From F1-120-MAGs118 sp013360535 (GTDB lineage Bacteria > Planctomycetota > UBA1135 > GCA-002686595): 32,864 nt of DNA. The notes below the pieces were generated by a model that made no database searches, was not told the DNA's origin, and saw only the letters and a program-made list of their open reading frames with translations. The stretch covers positions 1 to 32,864 of the forward strand of contig JAPKHC010000044.1 of the NCBI GenBank assembly GCA_026647215.1, given 5' to 3'. The translations under genes and the position numbers were made by a program. The number at the start of each line of letters is the position of its first letter. Positions within the stretch are counted from its first letter, which is position 1. Below, piece by piece: positions 17,609 through 26,731 of this stretch.

Positions 17609-19257
17609 GCGCCTTCACGCTGCTCGCGCTCGCGCTGGCGCTCGGCACCCAGGACACGCCGGCGCGCGTGCGCATCGAGCCGGGATTCGAGCTCGCGGGG
17701 CATCGTGTCGTCGATGCGGACGGTGACGGTCGCGCGGAGATCCTCGCGATCGGGCGCGATGGCCGCGTGCGCACGTTCGCGCCGTATTCCGCCGAGGCGC
17801 GCCAGGGCGAGCTCACGCTGGCGACGCCGGAGCGTTCGCTGCTCGCGCTGACGAAGGCGGCGGGCACGGGGTACCTGCTCACCCTCTCGCCGGCGGGAGC
17901 GCTCGCTTATCCGATCGAGGCGGGCGGCGTCGTCGCGTCGCAGCCGCAGGTGTGGGTGAGCCGCGCGCGGTTTGCGCTGCGTGTCGGTGCGCCGACCTTC
18001 TCCGGCATCGCGCAGGACGTCAACAACGACGGGCTCGACGACCTCGTCGTGCCGTCGCTCGCGGGCGTGGAGCTGTGGCTCGCGAGCCTCGCGCCGGAAG
18101 CCAAGGCGCCGACGTTCCGCAAGGCGGCGACGGTGTCGGTCGAGGTCGGGCGCTGGGGCACGCACGACGCGGAGTACCTGTCGGACTCGCTCGAGAGCTC
18201 GTTCACCGTGCCCGGGCTCGCGACGCGCGACGTCAACGGCGACGGACGGCCGGACTTGCTCGTCGAGCAAGGCCAGCGCCGCGCCTTCCACCTGCAGCGC
18301 GAGGACGGTTCGTTCCCCGTCGAGCCCGACGTGTCCGTCGACCTCGCGATCTTCCGCGACACGACCGAAGCGAGCGGCTTCCAGCTCGGCGGCACGCTTT
18401 CGTCGGGCGACAAGGCCTCGTGGTCGAGCCGCGACATCGACGGCGACTCGATTCCCGACTACGTGATCGGGCACCGCCGCAAGGTGTGGGTCTTCCGCGG
18501 CTCGAAGGCCGGTCCGCAGTTCACGCAGCCCTCGGCGATCCTCAAGACCGCCGAGGACATCACGGTGCTGTTCGTGCATCCGCTCGACAGCGACGCGCGG
18601 CCGGACCTGCTGCTCGTCAAGGTGCAGATCCCGACGCTCGCGACGATCCTGCGCGGCCTGTTCAGCGAGTGGGACGTGCGCGTGCGCGTGCTCGCCTACT
18701 CGAACATCGGCGAGGGCCGCTTCGAGGCGAGTCCGGGCCTGTCGAACGAGCTCGCGCTGCGGCTGCCGGGCATCATCGGGCTCGCGAAGAACCCCGAGAA
18801 GCTGCTCGAGCGCTTCACCGATCTCGAGAAGCAGGTGCGACCGAGTGCGCGCGGCGACATCGACGGCGACGGGATCGAGGACGTGCTCCTGCAGAGCGCC
18901 GACGAGAAGCGCATCGAGGCGTGGATCGGCAAGGGCGACGCGCAGGGCTCCGACCGCACGGGCGAGCGCAAGATCCGCAGCCTGCTGTTCGACGAGAAGG
19001 ACGCGGTGTGGGACGTCGATCGCCTGCTCGCGACGATGGGTGGGCTCGCGCAGCGCCGCAACGCGCTGCTCACCGGCGGGCGCGAGCCCGACCGCAGCCT
19101 CGAGCTCGCGGACCCGGAGACGACCGACCTCGTCGCGCTGGAATGCGCGGATTTTGGCCGGGAAACGGGCGAGGAGCTCGTCGCGGCCTTCAAGCTCAAG
19201 GGCCAGCCGCGCTCGGGCTGGTTCGAGGTGCTGTCGTTCGGGAAGGCGGTGCGCTGA
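17605..19257 (+). CDS. FG-GAP/VCBS-type repeat protein, second copy
   Basis: A 550-residue protein with a clear signal-like N-terminus (MSAFTLLALALALG, cleavage near TQD). Calcium loops lie at DADGDGRAE (37), DVNNDGLDD (138), DVNGDGRPD (209), DIDGDSIPD (277) and DIDGDGIED (418), evenly enough to suggest a propeller with one blade per 70-100 residues and a longer insert between the last two. The segment around residues 300-410 lacks loops and contains VLFVHPLDSDARPDLLL, a degenerate copy. It is a probable paralogue of the preceding gene. Its TGA overlaps the ATG of the HD protein by one base (TGATG). Extracytoplasmic binding or scaffold role is inference. Confidence 0.82.
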   Translation: MSAFTLLALALALGTQDTPARVRIEPGFELAGHRVVDADGDGRAEILAIGRDGRVRTFAPYSAEARQGELTLATPERSLLALTKAAGTGYLLTLSPAGALAYPIEAGGVVASQPQVWVSRARFALRVGAPTFSGIAQDVNNDGLDDLVVPSLAGVELWLASLAPEAKAPTFRKAATVSVEVGRWGTHDAEYLSDSLESSFTVPGLATRDVNGDGRPDLLVEQGQRRAFHLQREDGSFPVEPDVSVDLAIFRDTTEASGFQLGGTLSSGDKASWSSRDIDGDSIPDYVIGHRRKVWVFRGSKAGPQFTQPSAILKTAEDITVLFVHPLDSDARPDLLLVKVQIPTLATILRGLFSEWDVRVRVLAYSNIGEGRFEASPGLSNELALRLPGIIGLAKNPEKLLERFTDLEKQVRPSARGDIDGDGIEDVLLQSADEKRIEAWIGKGDAQGSDRTGERKIRSLLFDEKDAVWDVDRLLATMGGLAQRRNALLTGGREPDRSLELADPETTDLVALECADFGRETGEELVAAFKLKGQPRSGWFEVLSFGKAVR

Positions 19258-19832
19258 TGCTGACGCGCGAGGAAGGCTGGAAGTTGTTGTGCGAGTGGAC
19301 CGCGAGCGACGCGCTGCGCAAGCACGCGCGCGCCGTCGAGCTCGTGATGCGCGCCGCGGCCACGCGTTACGGCGGCGAAGGCGCGGACGTCGAGCAGTGG
19401 GGGCTCGCGGGACTGCTGCACGACGCCGACTACGAGGCCTGGCCCGAGGAACACCCGCGGCGCGTCGTCGCGTGGCTCGCCACGCGCGGGGAGGCCGAGC
19501 TCGCGCACGCGATCAGCGCGCACTACACGAAGTGGGGCGTGGAGTACGTGTCGCGGCTCGACAAGGCGTTGCTCGCGTGCGACGAGCTCACCGGCTTCGT
19601 CGGCGCCTGTGCGCGCGTGCGGCCCGATGGGCTCGCGTCGCTGGAGGCGAAGAGTGTGCTCAAGCGCCTGAAAGACAAGGGTTTTGCGGCCAAGGTCGAG
19701 CGCGACGAGGTGACCCGCGGGGCGGAGCTGCTCGGCGTCGAGCTGGGCGCGCACATCGACTTCGTGATCCTCGCGCTGCGTCCGCACGCGGCGGAGCTCG
19801 GACTCGCGGGGGCGAAGGAGGTCGGAGCATGA
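19257..19832 (+). CDS. HD-domain metal-dependent hydrolase
   Basis: A 191-residue soluble protein of the HD superfamily (COG2316-like). The first His is expected in the helix ALRKHARAVELVM, the HD dyad is His55-Asp56 in GLLHDADYEAWPEEH, and HAISAHYTKWGVEY supplies the further metal ligands. Members are usually phosphohydrolases acting on nucleotides, but the substrate of this short group is unknown. It sits between extracytoplasmic genes in a six-gene chain although it has no signal peptide, so it may act in the cytoplasm on a signal or by-product of the system. The ATG overlaps the upstream stop by one base, and its own stop overlaps the next gene's start (ATGA). Confidence 0.84.
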   Translation: MLTREEGWKLLCEWTASDALRKHARAVELVMRAAATRYGGEGADVEQWGLAGLLHDADYEAWPEEHPRRVVAWLATRGEAELAHAISAHYTKWGVEYVSRLDKALLACDELTGFVGACARVRPDGLASLEAKSVLKRLKDKGFAAKVERDEVTRGAELLGVELGAHIDFVILALRPHAAELGLAGAKEVGA

Positions 19833-21967
19833 TCGTCTGGCTGCTCGCCCTGCCGCAGGTGCTCGGAGACCTGCCGCACGTGATCGTCGACCGCGACGAC
19901 CTCGTGATCCGCGAGAGCTGCGTGCTCGAGACCGGCGGCAGCGCCCTCGAGGACCGCAACGGCGACGGGCTGATCCAGATCGTCGGCGACGGCATCACGG
20001 TCGCGTTCGTCAACCGCACGATCCGCGGCACGCCGGAAGGCACGCCGCCGGACCAGTGCAAGGGCACGGGAATCGTCGTCACGGGCAAGGACGTGACGCT
20101 GCGCGGCCCCAATCTGGCCGGATTTCGCTGCGGAATTCGCGTCAAGGGCGCTGACGGCCTCGTGATCGAGGGCGCCGATGTCTCCGACAACTTCGCGATG
20201 CGGCTCAAGTCGACGCCACGCGCCGAGGACGGTGCGGACTGGCTCTGGCCGCACGAGAACGACCGCAACGAGTGGCTCGAGCGTTATGGCGCGGGCATCT
20301 ACGTCGAGGAGTCGAAGGGCGTGACGCTGCGCGCCAACCGCGCACGGCGCACGCAGAACGGCATCTGCCTGCGGCGCGTCGACGACTCGTTCGTGTACGA
20401 CAACGACATGAGCTTCCTGTCGGGCTGGGGACTCGCCATGTTCCGCAGCTCGCGCAACAAGGTCAGCCGCAACAGCTTCGATTTCTGCATCCGCGGCTAC
20501 AGCCACGGCGTCTACTCGCGTGGGCAGGACTCGGCCGGAATCCTGTTCTTCGAGCAGTGCAACGACAACGTGTTCGCGTTCAACTCCGCGACGCATTCGG
20601 GCGACGGTTTCTTCGGTTTCGCCGGCAAGGAGGCGCTCGAGCGCGAGGGCGTCGCGGCGGGCACGGGCTGCAACCGCAACCTGCTCTACGGCAACGACTT
20701 CTCGTACGCGGCGGCGATCGGCATCGAACTGACGTTCTCGTTCGACAACGTCTTCGCGCGCAACAAGCTGGTCGGCTCGAACTACGGCGTGTGGGGCGGT
20801 TATTCGAGCCGCACGCAGGTGCGCGGCAACGAGATCGCCGACAACACGCTCGCCGGCATCGCGGTCGAGCACGGCTCGGGCTGGTCGATCGCGGGCAACA
20901 GCTTCGCGCGCAACGAGCGCGCGATCGAGCTGTGGTGGGACGAGGACAAGGACCTGCTCGAGCGGCCGTGGGCGAAGCTCAATCCGACCGCGAACGCGAG
21001 CCACTGGATCCGCCTCAACCAGTTCGAGGGCGACAAGGTGCAGTTCGAGCTGCGCGGGCCGTCGGAGGGCCTCTCGTTCGACGCGACGCAGAAGGGCTTC
21101 GAGCGCGCGCGCTGGAAGGTGCCGGCCGAGGCGGCGATCGCGGAGAGCGTGAGCGAGGCTCCGGCGCTGACGAAGCTCGACGAGACGTCGCTGATCGCGC
21201 TGCCGGGCCAGCGCAAGGCGGTCGGGCTGCGCGACCATCTCGCGGGTCGCGAGACGATCGTGATGACCGAGTGGGGCCCCTACGACTGGCAATCTTCGCT
21301 GCTCGCGCGGATCGAGGACAAGGGCGGCGCCCACGCATGGCGCCTGTACGGCAACGAGGCCCCGATCACGATCGACGCGGGCCCGAGCGTGCGGGTCAAG
21401 CTCGACGCGAGCGTCGACCCGGCCGTGATCCTGCTCGAGCCGCGTGTCCCTGGCGAGGTCGTCGGCTACACGCTCAAGGTGCGCCTGCCCGCGCGCACGC
21501 TCGAAGGCAGCGGCACGTTGCTCGGCACGCGCTGGAACGTCACGTTCGGACGCTGGCAGACCGATCCGCGCGAGAACGAGGCGCGCTGGCGCGAGGAAGT
21601 CGCGGGCGGGCCGTCGTTCGAGACGGGGGCGCTGCACTTTGCCTTCGGCTCCGGCGGCCCTTCGGAATTGCCCGGAATTCCGCGGGAAATCGCGAGCGCT
21701 GCGCTCGGACGCGAACGCTTCGGGACGCTGGCGAGCACGGCGCTCGCGCTACCCGCGGGGCGCTGGCGTGTCAGCGTGACCTCGGACGACGGCGTGCGCG
21801 TGAAGGCTGACGGCGTGGTCCTGATCGAGGACTGGAGCCACCACGGCCCGAAGGTCGACGTCGCGGAACTGGCGCTCGAGGCCGCGCGTGAGGTGCGCTT
21901 CGAGGTCGCGCACTTCGAGCTCGACGGCTGGGCCGTGCTCGAGCTCGAGCTGGAACGGATCGACTAG
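19829..21967 (+). CDS. Secreted right-handed beta-helix protein with a C-terminal PA14-like domain
   Basis: A 712-residue protein. Residues about 20-370 form a parallel beta-helix of the NosD/CASH type: repeats like GIVVTGKDVTLRGPNLAGF, GVTLRANRARRTQNGICLR and NVFAFNSATHSGDG, with asparagine ladders typical of carbohydrate-binding helices. The C-terminal 150 residues look like PA14: LPAGRWRVSVTSDDGVRVKA, DGVVLIEDWSHHGPKVD and WAVLELELE. The N-terminus MIVWLLALPQVLGDLPH is a short export signal. It ends the ABC-PDZ-FG-GAP operon. A ligand-binding or scaffold protein docked on the transporter is plausible, by analogy with NosD in NosDFY, but not shown. Its stop TAG lies in the CTAG that begins the palindromic element. 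Confidence 0.85.
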   Translation: MIVWLLALPQVLGDLPHVIVDRDDLVIRESCVLETGGSALEDRNGDGLIQIVGDGITVAFVNRTIRGTPEGTPPDQCKGTGIVVTGKDVTLRGPNLAGFRCGIRVKGADGLVIEGADVSDNFAMRLKSTPRAEDGADWLWPHENDRNEWLERYGAGIYVEESKGVTLRANRARRTQNGICLRRVDDSFVYDNDMSFLSGWGLAMFRSSRNKVSRNSFDFCIRGYSHGVYSRGQDSAGILFFEQCNDNVFAFNSATHSGDGFFGFAGKEALEREGVAAGTGCNRNLLYGNDFSYAAAIGIELTFSFDNVFARNKLVGSNYGVWGGYSSRTQVRGNEIADNTLAGIAVEHGSGWSIAGNSFARNERAIELWWDEDKDLLERPWAKLNPTANASHWIRLNQFEGDKVQFELRGPSEGLSFDATQKGFERARWKVPAEAAIAESVSEAPALTKLDETSLIALPGQRKAVGLRDHLAGRETIVMTEWGPYDWQSSLLARIEDKGGAHAWRLYGNEAPITIDAGPSVRVKLDASVDPAVILLEPRVPGEVVGYTLKVRLPARTLEGSGTLLGTRWNVTFGRWQTDPRENEARWREEVAGGPSFETGALHFAFGSGGPSELPGIPREIASAALGRERFGTLASTALALPAGRWRVSVTSDDGVRVKADGVVLIEDWSHHGPKVDVAELALEAAREVRFEVAHFELDGWAVLELELERID

Positions 21968-22132
21968 CAGCCCGTTGAAGAAATCATGCGGCAGGATTCC
22001 GCGCCCGGAAGGGCCATGGCGGCGTCGGCCGATCCTCAGCGGATCCACTTGGATCCGCCTCCGGTCAGCCTCCTTGCCCTGACCCTTCCGGGTCGGAATC
22101 TTGCTCGCAGCACTTCTTCAACAGACTGCTAG
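21964..22132. repeat. 169-bp near-palindromic MITE/REP-like element bounded by CTAG
   Basis: The whole interval folds on itself. The left end reads CTAGCAGCCCGTTGAAGAA (21964-21982) and the right end, read on the other strand from 22132, reads CTAGCAGTCTGTTGAAGAA. The match continues inward with one indel through GATTCCG, CCCGGAAGGG and CGGATCC to a centre GCGGATCC-ACTT-GGATCCGC (22039-22058). No ORF fills it. The terminal sequence resembles transposon inverted repeats and the flanking CTAG could be a target duplication, but no transposase is in the window. It forms the entire gap between convergent genes and could act as a bidirectional terminator. Confidence 0.85.
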
Positions 22133-23313
22133 CGCGGGCGCCCGAGCACCACGCTCGCGACCGCGTCGGCCACCTTGCGCGCGCCGGTCGGCGTGAAGTG
22201 CAGGTAGTCGTAGTAGTTCTCGAGGTTCGGCTCGATCGTGCCGCGCAGGTCGAGTTCTTCGACGCCGAGGCGTCGCGCCGTCGCCGCAGCGCGCTCGTCG
22301 AGCCGCGTGAGCAGGCTCCGCACGAGCGGATGCGGGTAGTAGTCGGTGGTCTTCTCGACGTAAGGGCGACCGACGCAGAAGTTCCACATCACGGCCTCCT
22401 CGGCGTCGCTCAGCTCCTTGTCGAACCACGGCTGGCGCACCACGACCACGCGGGCGCCGCGCGCGCGCGCGAGCTCGACCAGCCGCGCGAGGTTCTCCTC
22501 GAAGCGCCGCAGCATCGGCTCGGGATCCGGAATGGTCTCGATCCAGCGCACCGCGTTGCGGCGGCGCTCGCGCAGCTCGACCAGCTTGGCGCCGGTGCGC
22601 TCGCGGATGCGCGGAGCTCGCGAGCGGCGCGTGAGCCGCGAGGCGAGCGCGCGCAAGGCGAGCGAGCCCGGCGACCAGCCGAAGCGGCGCTCGCAGTGCT
22701 CGTCGAACATGTAGTCGAGGCCGAAGCGCGCGGGCGGAAGCGGCACGGGGCAGCGCTGCTCGAGCCACGTGACAGCGTCGGAGGCGCCGACCATCAGGAG
22801 CACGAGGTCGAGCTTCGGGTAGCGCGGCAGCGAGCGCTCGAGCATCGTGACGATCGTCTCGCAGGGCACGAGCGAGCGCGCGATGTTGCCGACGTGCACC
22901 TGACGCGCACCGAGCCGCTCGAGCGCGGACTTGTCGCGCAGCCGCGCTTCGAGCGCACCCGGCCACGAGCTTGGGTGGTCGAGCATGTAACCCTCGGCCG
23001 CGCTGCCGCCGGCGACGAGCACGCGGTACAGGCCCGTGCGATCGGCGGGCAGCTCGCCGCCGCGCTCGCCCTCGGCGTTGATCTCGAAGCGCACCAGCGG
23101 CTCGAGCGTCGGAAGCGCCGCGCGATCGAGCTGCATGTGCGTGCGCTCGAAAGGCCGCCACACGAAGTAGTCCCGGCGTGAGCGCCACCAGGCGCGCGCC
23201 GCGAGCTCGAGGATCACGAACGTCGCGACGATTGTGGCGAGGCCGACAGTGACGGCCAACACCATGACACTTCCCGCCGCAGCGATCCCGGCGCCTTCGT
23301 GGAGGCCGTTCAT
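22129..23313 (-). CDS. Membrane-anchored SGNH/GDSL-type hydrolase
   Basis: A 394-residue protein with one N-terminal membrane segment (about 14-38, VMVLAVTVGLATIVATFVIL) and a periplasmic or outer SGNH domain. Block I is GGS (102-104, Ser104 in VLVAGGSAAEGY), block III is represented by LLMVGASDAVTW, and the catalytic dyad is Asp369-His372 in YDYLHFTPTGARK. Such domains in polysaccharide loci often de-O-acetylate or transfer acetyl groups. The ATG at 23313 overlaps the stop of the flippase gene by 4 bases. Its TAG stop lies in the CTAG at the right end of the palindromic element. Acyl substrate unknown. Confidence 0.83.
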   Translation of the reverse strand: MNGLHEGAGIAAAGSVMVLAVTVGLATIVATFVILELAARAWWRSRRDYFVWRPFERTHMQLDRAALPTLEPLVRFEINAEGERGGELPADRTGLYRVLVAGGSAAEGYMLDHPSSWPGALEARLRDKSALERLGARQVHVGNIARSLVPCETIVTMLERSLPRYPKLDLVLLMVGASDAVTWLEQRCPVPLPPARFGLDYMFDEHCERRFGWSPGSLALRALASRLTRRSRAPRIRERTGAKLVELRERRRNAVRWIETIPDPEPMLRRFEENLARLVELARARGARVVVVRQPWFDKELSDAEEAVMWNFCVGRPYVEKTTDYYPHPLVRSLLTRLDERAAATARRLGVEELDLRGTIEPNLENYYDYLHFTPTGARKVADAVASVVLGRPR

Positions 23314-24833
23314 GCGGACCTCGTCAGGCGCGCGAACGGCCCCGGAAGCTGGATCAGCGTGTCGTGGCGCAGGCCGAGGAGCAGCACGCCCGCGCCGTAG
23401 GCCACCGCGAGCAGCGCTCCGCCCGCGATGAGCTCGGGCCAAGTGTCGACCTCGACGAAGCGTCCGTAAGCCACGAGTGCGAGCGCCGCCGGCAGCGCCG
23501 CGACGAGCGGTCGCAACAGGACATAACGCGCGAACGCGAATGCGCCCAGCCCAAGTTCCCGGCAGGCGAGGCTCGCGACGAACAGCGAGAAAGCGACGTT
23601 GGGAATGGCCGTTCCGAGCGCGACACCCAGCAGTCCGAGCGGCTTCACGAGCGCGACGGACACGATCACGTTGACGACGCCCATCACCACGAGCGCGACG
23701 GCGGGCCGCACCGGCTGCCCAAGTCCCATCAGCACCGGCAACGCGACGCCGCGCACGGGCATGAAGGCGAGGAACGACAGCATCAGGACCTGCAGCACCT
23801 GTCCAGCGGGCCCACGGAACTCCGGCCCGACCCAGACGCCGAGGAACTGCGGCCCGAGGATCAACAGGAACAGGCCCACGAACAGCACGAGCAGGAACGA
23901 GATCTTCGACCACTTGAGCAACGCCGGCGCGAGCTCCGTCGTGCGGCCCGCGGCCTTGAGGCGCGTCGCCATCGGCATCACGACGGCTCCAATGCCGATC
24001 ACGAAGCCGAGCAAGGGCTCGAAGAACTTGTTGCCCATGTCGAACTGCGTCGTCGCCTCGGCGTCGATGAAGTAGCCGATGACGAGCGCGTCGCAGCGGA
24101 ACGCGAGCAGCGTGCCGACGTTGAGCAGCATCGCGAACACGCTGAAGGAGAGGATGCCCTTGACGAGCGAGCGGTCGAAGCTCGCGAGCGACAGGCGCAC
24201 GCCGCGGTGGCGCAACACGACGGCGAGCCACGAGCCCGCGAACTCCGCGACCATCGTCGCGACGAGGATCCACGCGAGCGTGTCGAGCGTCGGCGCACGC
24301 GGCAGCAGGAACACGATCAGGCCGGCGCGCAGCAAGAGCTCGCCGGCCATCAGCGCATTGCGCACCGGGAAATCGTCGTGGGCCTCGAGGATTCCGTAGG
24401 GGAGCCGCGTCGCGAAGGCCGCGGCCACTTGCGCCGCGGTCAGCGTGAACGCGAACGCGGCCGCGTCGCGCTGCGCGTCCGTGAGGCCCTCGCCGAGCGC
24501 TCCTGAGAGGTAACCCGTCTCGAAAGCGCCGCGTTGCAACCCACCGATCGCCAGCGCGACGGCGCCCATGCCGAGCGTGATCGCGAGGCAGGTCGACACG
24601 GCGCGATTGACGCCCGCGAGGTCGCCGCGGCCGCGCGCTTCGGCGATCGATTTCACCGAAGCCATCGGCACGCCGAGCACGAGCAGGCGCAGGATGCCCG
24701 TCATCGACACGATCGTGATCCACGTGCCGTTCTGCGCGTCGCCAACGGTGCGCAGCACGAACGGCGTCAGCAGCATGAGCACGCCGATCTGCAGCGCGTT
24801 GAGCGCCCAGTTCGAGCCGATGCTCTTGATCAC
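23310..24833 (-). CDS. Polysaccharide flippase-like membrane protein (MVF/Wzx type)
   Basis: A 507-residue multi-pass protein (about 12-14 hydrophobic segments). The N-terminus SIGSNWALNALQIGVLMLL with PFVLRTVGDAQNGTWITI, and later LLAFRCDALVIGYFIDAEA, resemble Wzx/RfbX-like exporters that flip lipid-linked oligosaccharides across the inner membrane. The start is GTG at 24833 because it overlaps the upstream SGNH stop (GTGA) and places the first helix correctly; upstream in-frame codons are a shadow of that gene. It lies between two SGNH hydrolases in an overlapping three-gene unit, which suggests that the exported glycan is O-acylated or de-acylated. A GT2 and sugar dehydrogenase elsewhere in the window (1-1950) may serve the same pathway, but that is inference. 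Confidence 0.85.
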   Translation of the reverse strand: MIKSIGSNWALNALQIGVLMLLTPFVLRTVGDAQNGTWITIVSMTGILRLLVLGVPMASVKSIAEARGRGDLAGVNRAVSTCLAITLGMGAVALAIGGLQRGAFETGYLSGALGEGLTDAQRDAAAFAFTLTAAQVAAAFATRLPYGILEAHDDFPVRNALMAGELLLRAGLIVFLLPRAPTLDTLAWILVATMVAEFAGSWLAVVLRHRGVRLSLASFDRSLVKGILSFSVFAMLLNVGTLLAFRCDALVIGYFIDAEATTQFDMGNKFFEPLLGFVIGIGAVVMPMATRLKAAGRTTELAPALLKWSKISFLLVLFVGLFLLILGPQFLGVWVGPEFRGPAGQVLQVLMLSFLAFMPVRGVALPVLMGLGQPVRPAVALVVMGVVNVIVSVALVKPLGLLGVALGTAIPNVAFSLFVASLACRELGLGAFAFARYVLLRPLVAALPAALALVAYGRFVEVDTWPELIAGGALLAVAYGAGVLLLGLRHDTLIQLPGPFARLTRSA

Positions 24834-25639
24834 CGCACGCCTCCGGCCCGGGACGACTCGCTCGTGGAGGGCATCGCTGGGGGCGTTTCGAGGGAAGGGA
24901 ACGGGGACGAGGGGGACGCGAGCAGCTCCGCGAGCGGCGACGGCGGGAGCCGGAGCGCGCGCGAGAGTTCCGTGTACCCGTCGGCATTCAGGTGGAGGCG
25001 GTCGGAGGAAAAAGTTTCCGCAAGCGAGCCATCGGGCAGCGCGAGCGGCGCGAAGTCGGTCGCGAGGAAGCTCGCGCCCAGTTCGCGCACCTGCGCCTCG
25101 AGCCGCTGGTTGAGCTCGCGCAGCTCCGCGACGCGCCCGGGCGGCATCGCACGCTCCGGAAGGATGCCGAGCACGAGCACGCTCGCCTGCGGCCGCAGCT
25201 CGCGCAAGCGCGCGACGGCGGCGCGCAGCTCCTTCACGATCGTGGTGCCGGACCCCGGTGGCCGCTCGCGGAACTCGACCGAGCCCGCGTACAGCACGAC
25301 CGCCGCCGCGTCCGCGGGCACGCTGCGTTCCAGCCGCTCGACGAGCTCGGAGATCAGCTCGTCGCCGATGCCGCGGTTGAGCGTCGGCACTCCGGGAAAG
25401 CTCTCCGCCAGCGGGAAGCGCTCCACCGTCGACGAGCCGAGGAACGCGATCGATCCCGGCGGAACGAGCTCGCCAGCGAAGCTCGCGAGCCGTTGGCGCC
25501 GCCGCTCGTGGTAGCGCAGCGCTGCGTCGTCCTGCCCGACGAGCCGGCGCAGCGTCCAGCCGCCCGGCCACAGGTCGTGCCACGCCCCTGCGAGTGCCAG
25601 GGTGCCGAGGGCGAGCACGAGGAGCGCCAGCTTCTTCAC
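24830..25639 (-). CDS. SGNH/GDSL-type hydrolase, exported
   Basis: A 269-residue protein with a GTG start giving an n-region KK and hydrophobic stretch LALLVLALGTLALAG, a signal peptide or anchor. Block I is IAFLGSSTVERF (Gly68-Ser69-Ser70), block II LNRGIGDELISELV, and the catalytic dyad Asp213-His216 lies in SSDRLHLNADGY. The block III position reads LYAGSVEFRER, where most family members have GxND, so the oxyanion asparagine appears to be replaced. An in-frame ATG at 25729 would extend the N-terminus by 30 residues without gain; GTG 25639 is preferred. It is the first gene of the minus-strand flippase unit and is divergent from the ABC genes. Low-complexity Pro/Ser residues end the protein. 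Confidence 0.83.
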   Translation of the reverse strand: MKKLALLVLALGTLALAGAWHDLWPGGWTLRRLVGQDDAALRYHERRRQRLASFAGELVPPGSIAFLGSSTVERFPLAESFPGVPTLNRGIGDELISELVERLERSVPADAAAVVLYAGSVEFRERPPGSGTTIVKELRAAVARLRELRPQASVLVLGILPERAMPPGRVAELRELNQRLEAQVRELGASFLATDFAPLALPDGSLAETFSSDRLHLNADGYTELSRALRLPPSPLAELLASPSSPFPSLETPPAMPSTSESSRAGGVR

Positions 25640-25688
25640 GGCCCTCGAAGATCGCAGGCCTCGCCGTCCACTTCCAGCCTCGCCGGCC

Positions 25689-25716
25689 CTTGGAAAGCCC
25701 CCGCGGATTTTCCAAG
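25689..25716. promoter_or_regulatory. Inverted repeat in divergent promoter region
   Basis: In the 117-bp gap between the divergent SGNH and ABC genes lies a perfect 8-bp inverted repeat, CTTGGAAA (25689-25696) and TTTCCAAG (25709-25716), separated by 12 bases. It is AT-richer than its surroundings, as expected for an operator of a dimeric regulator shared by both operons. No regulator gene is adjacent, and the promoter boxes are not clear. Confidence 0.4.
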
Positions 25717-25756
25717 CTTTTCGCCCCATGTCCCCGCGTGCACAGGTGTCGCAACC

Positions 25757-26714
<958 letters not shown>

Positions 26715-26731
<17 letters not shown>

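Noticed and set aside
21964..22132. A full insertion sequence
   Set aside because: At 169 bp it cannot encode a transposase; it is recorded as a non-autonomous or REP-like palindrome.
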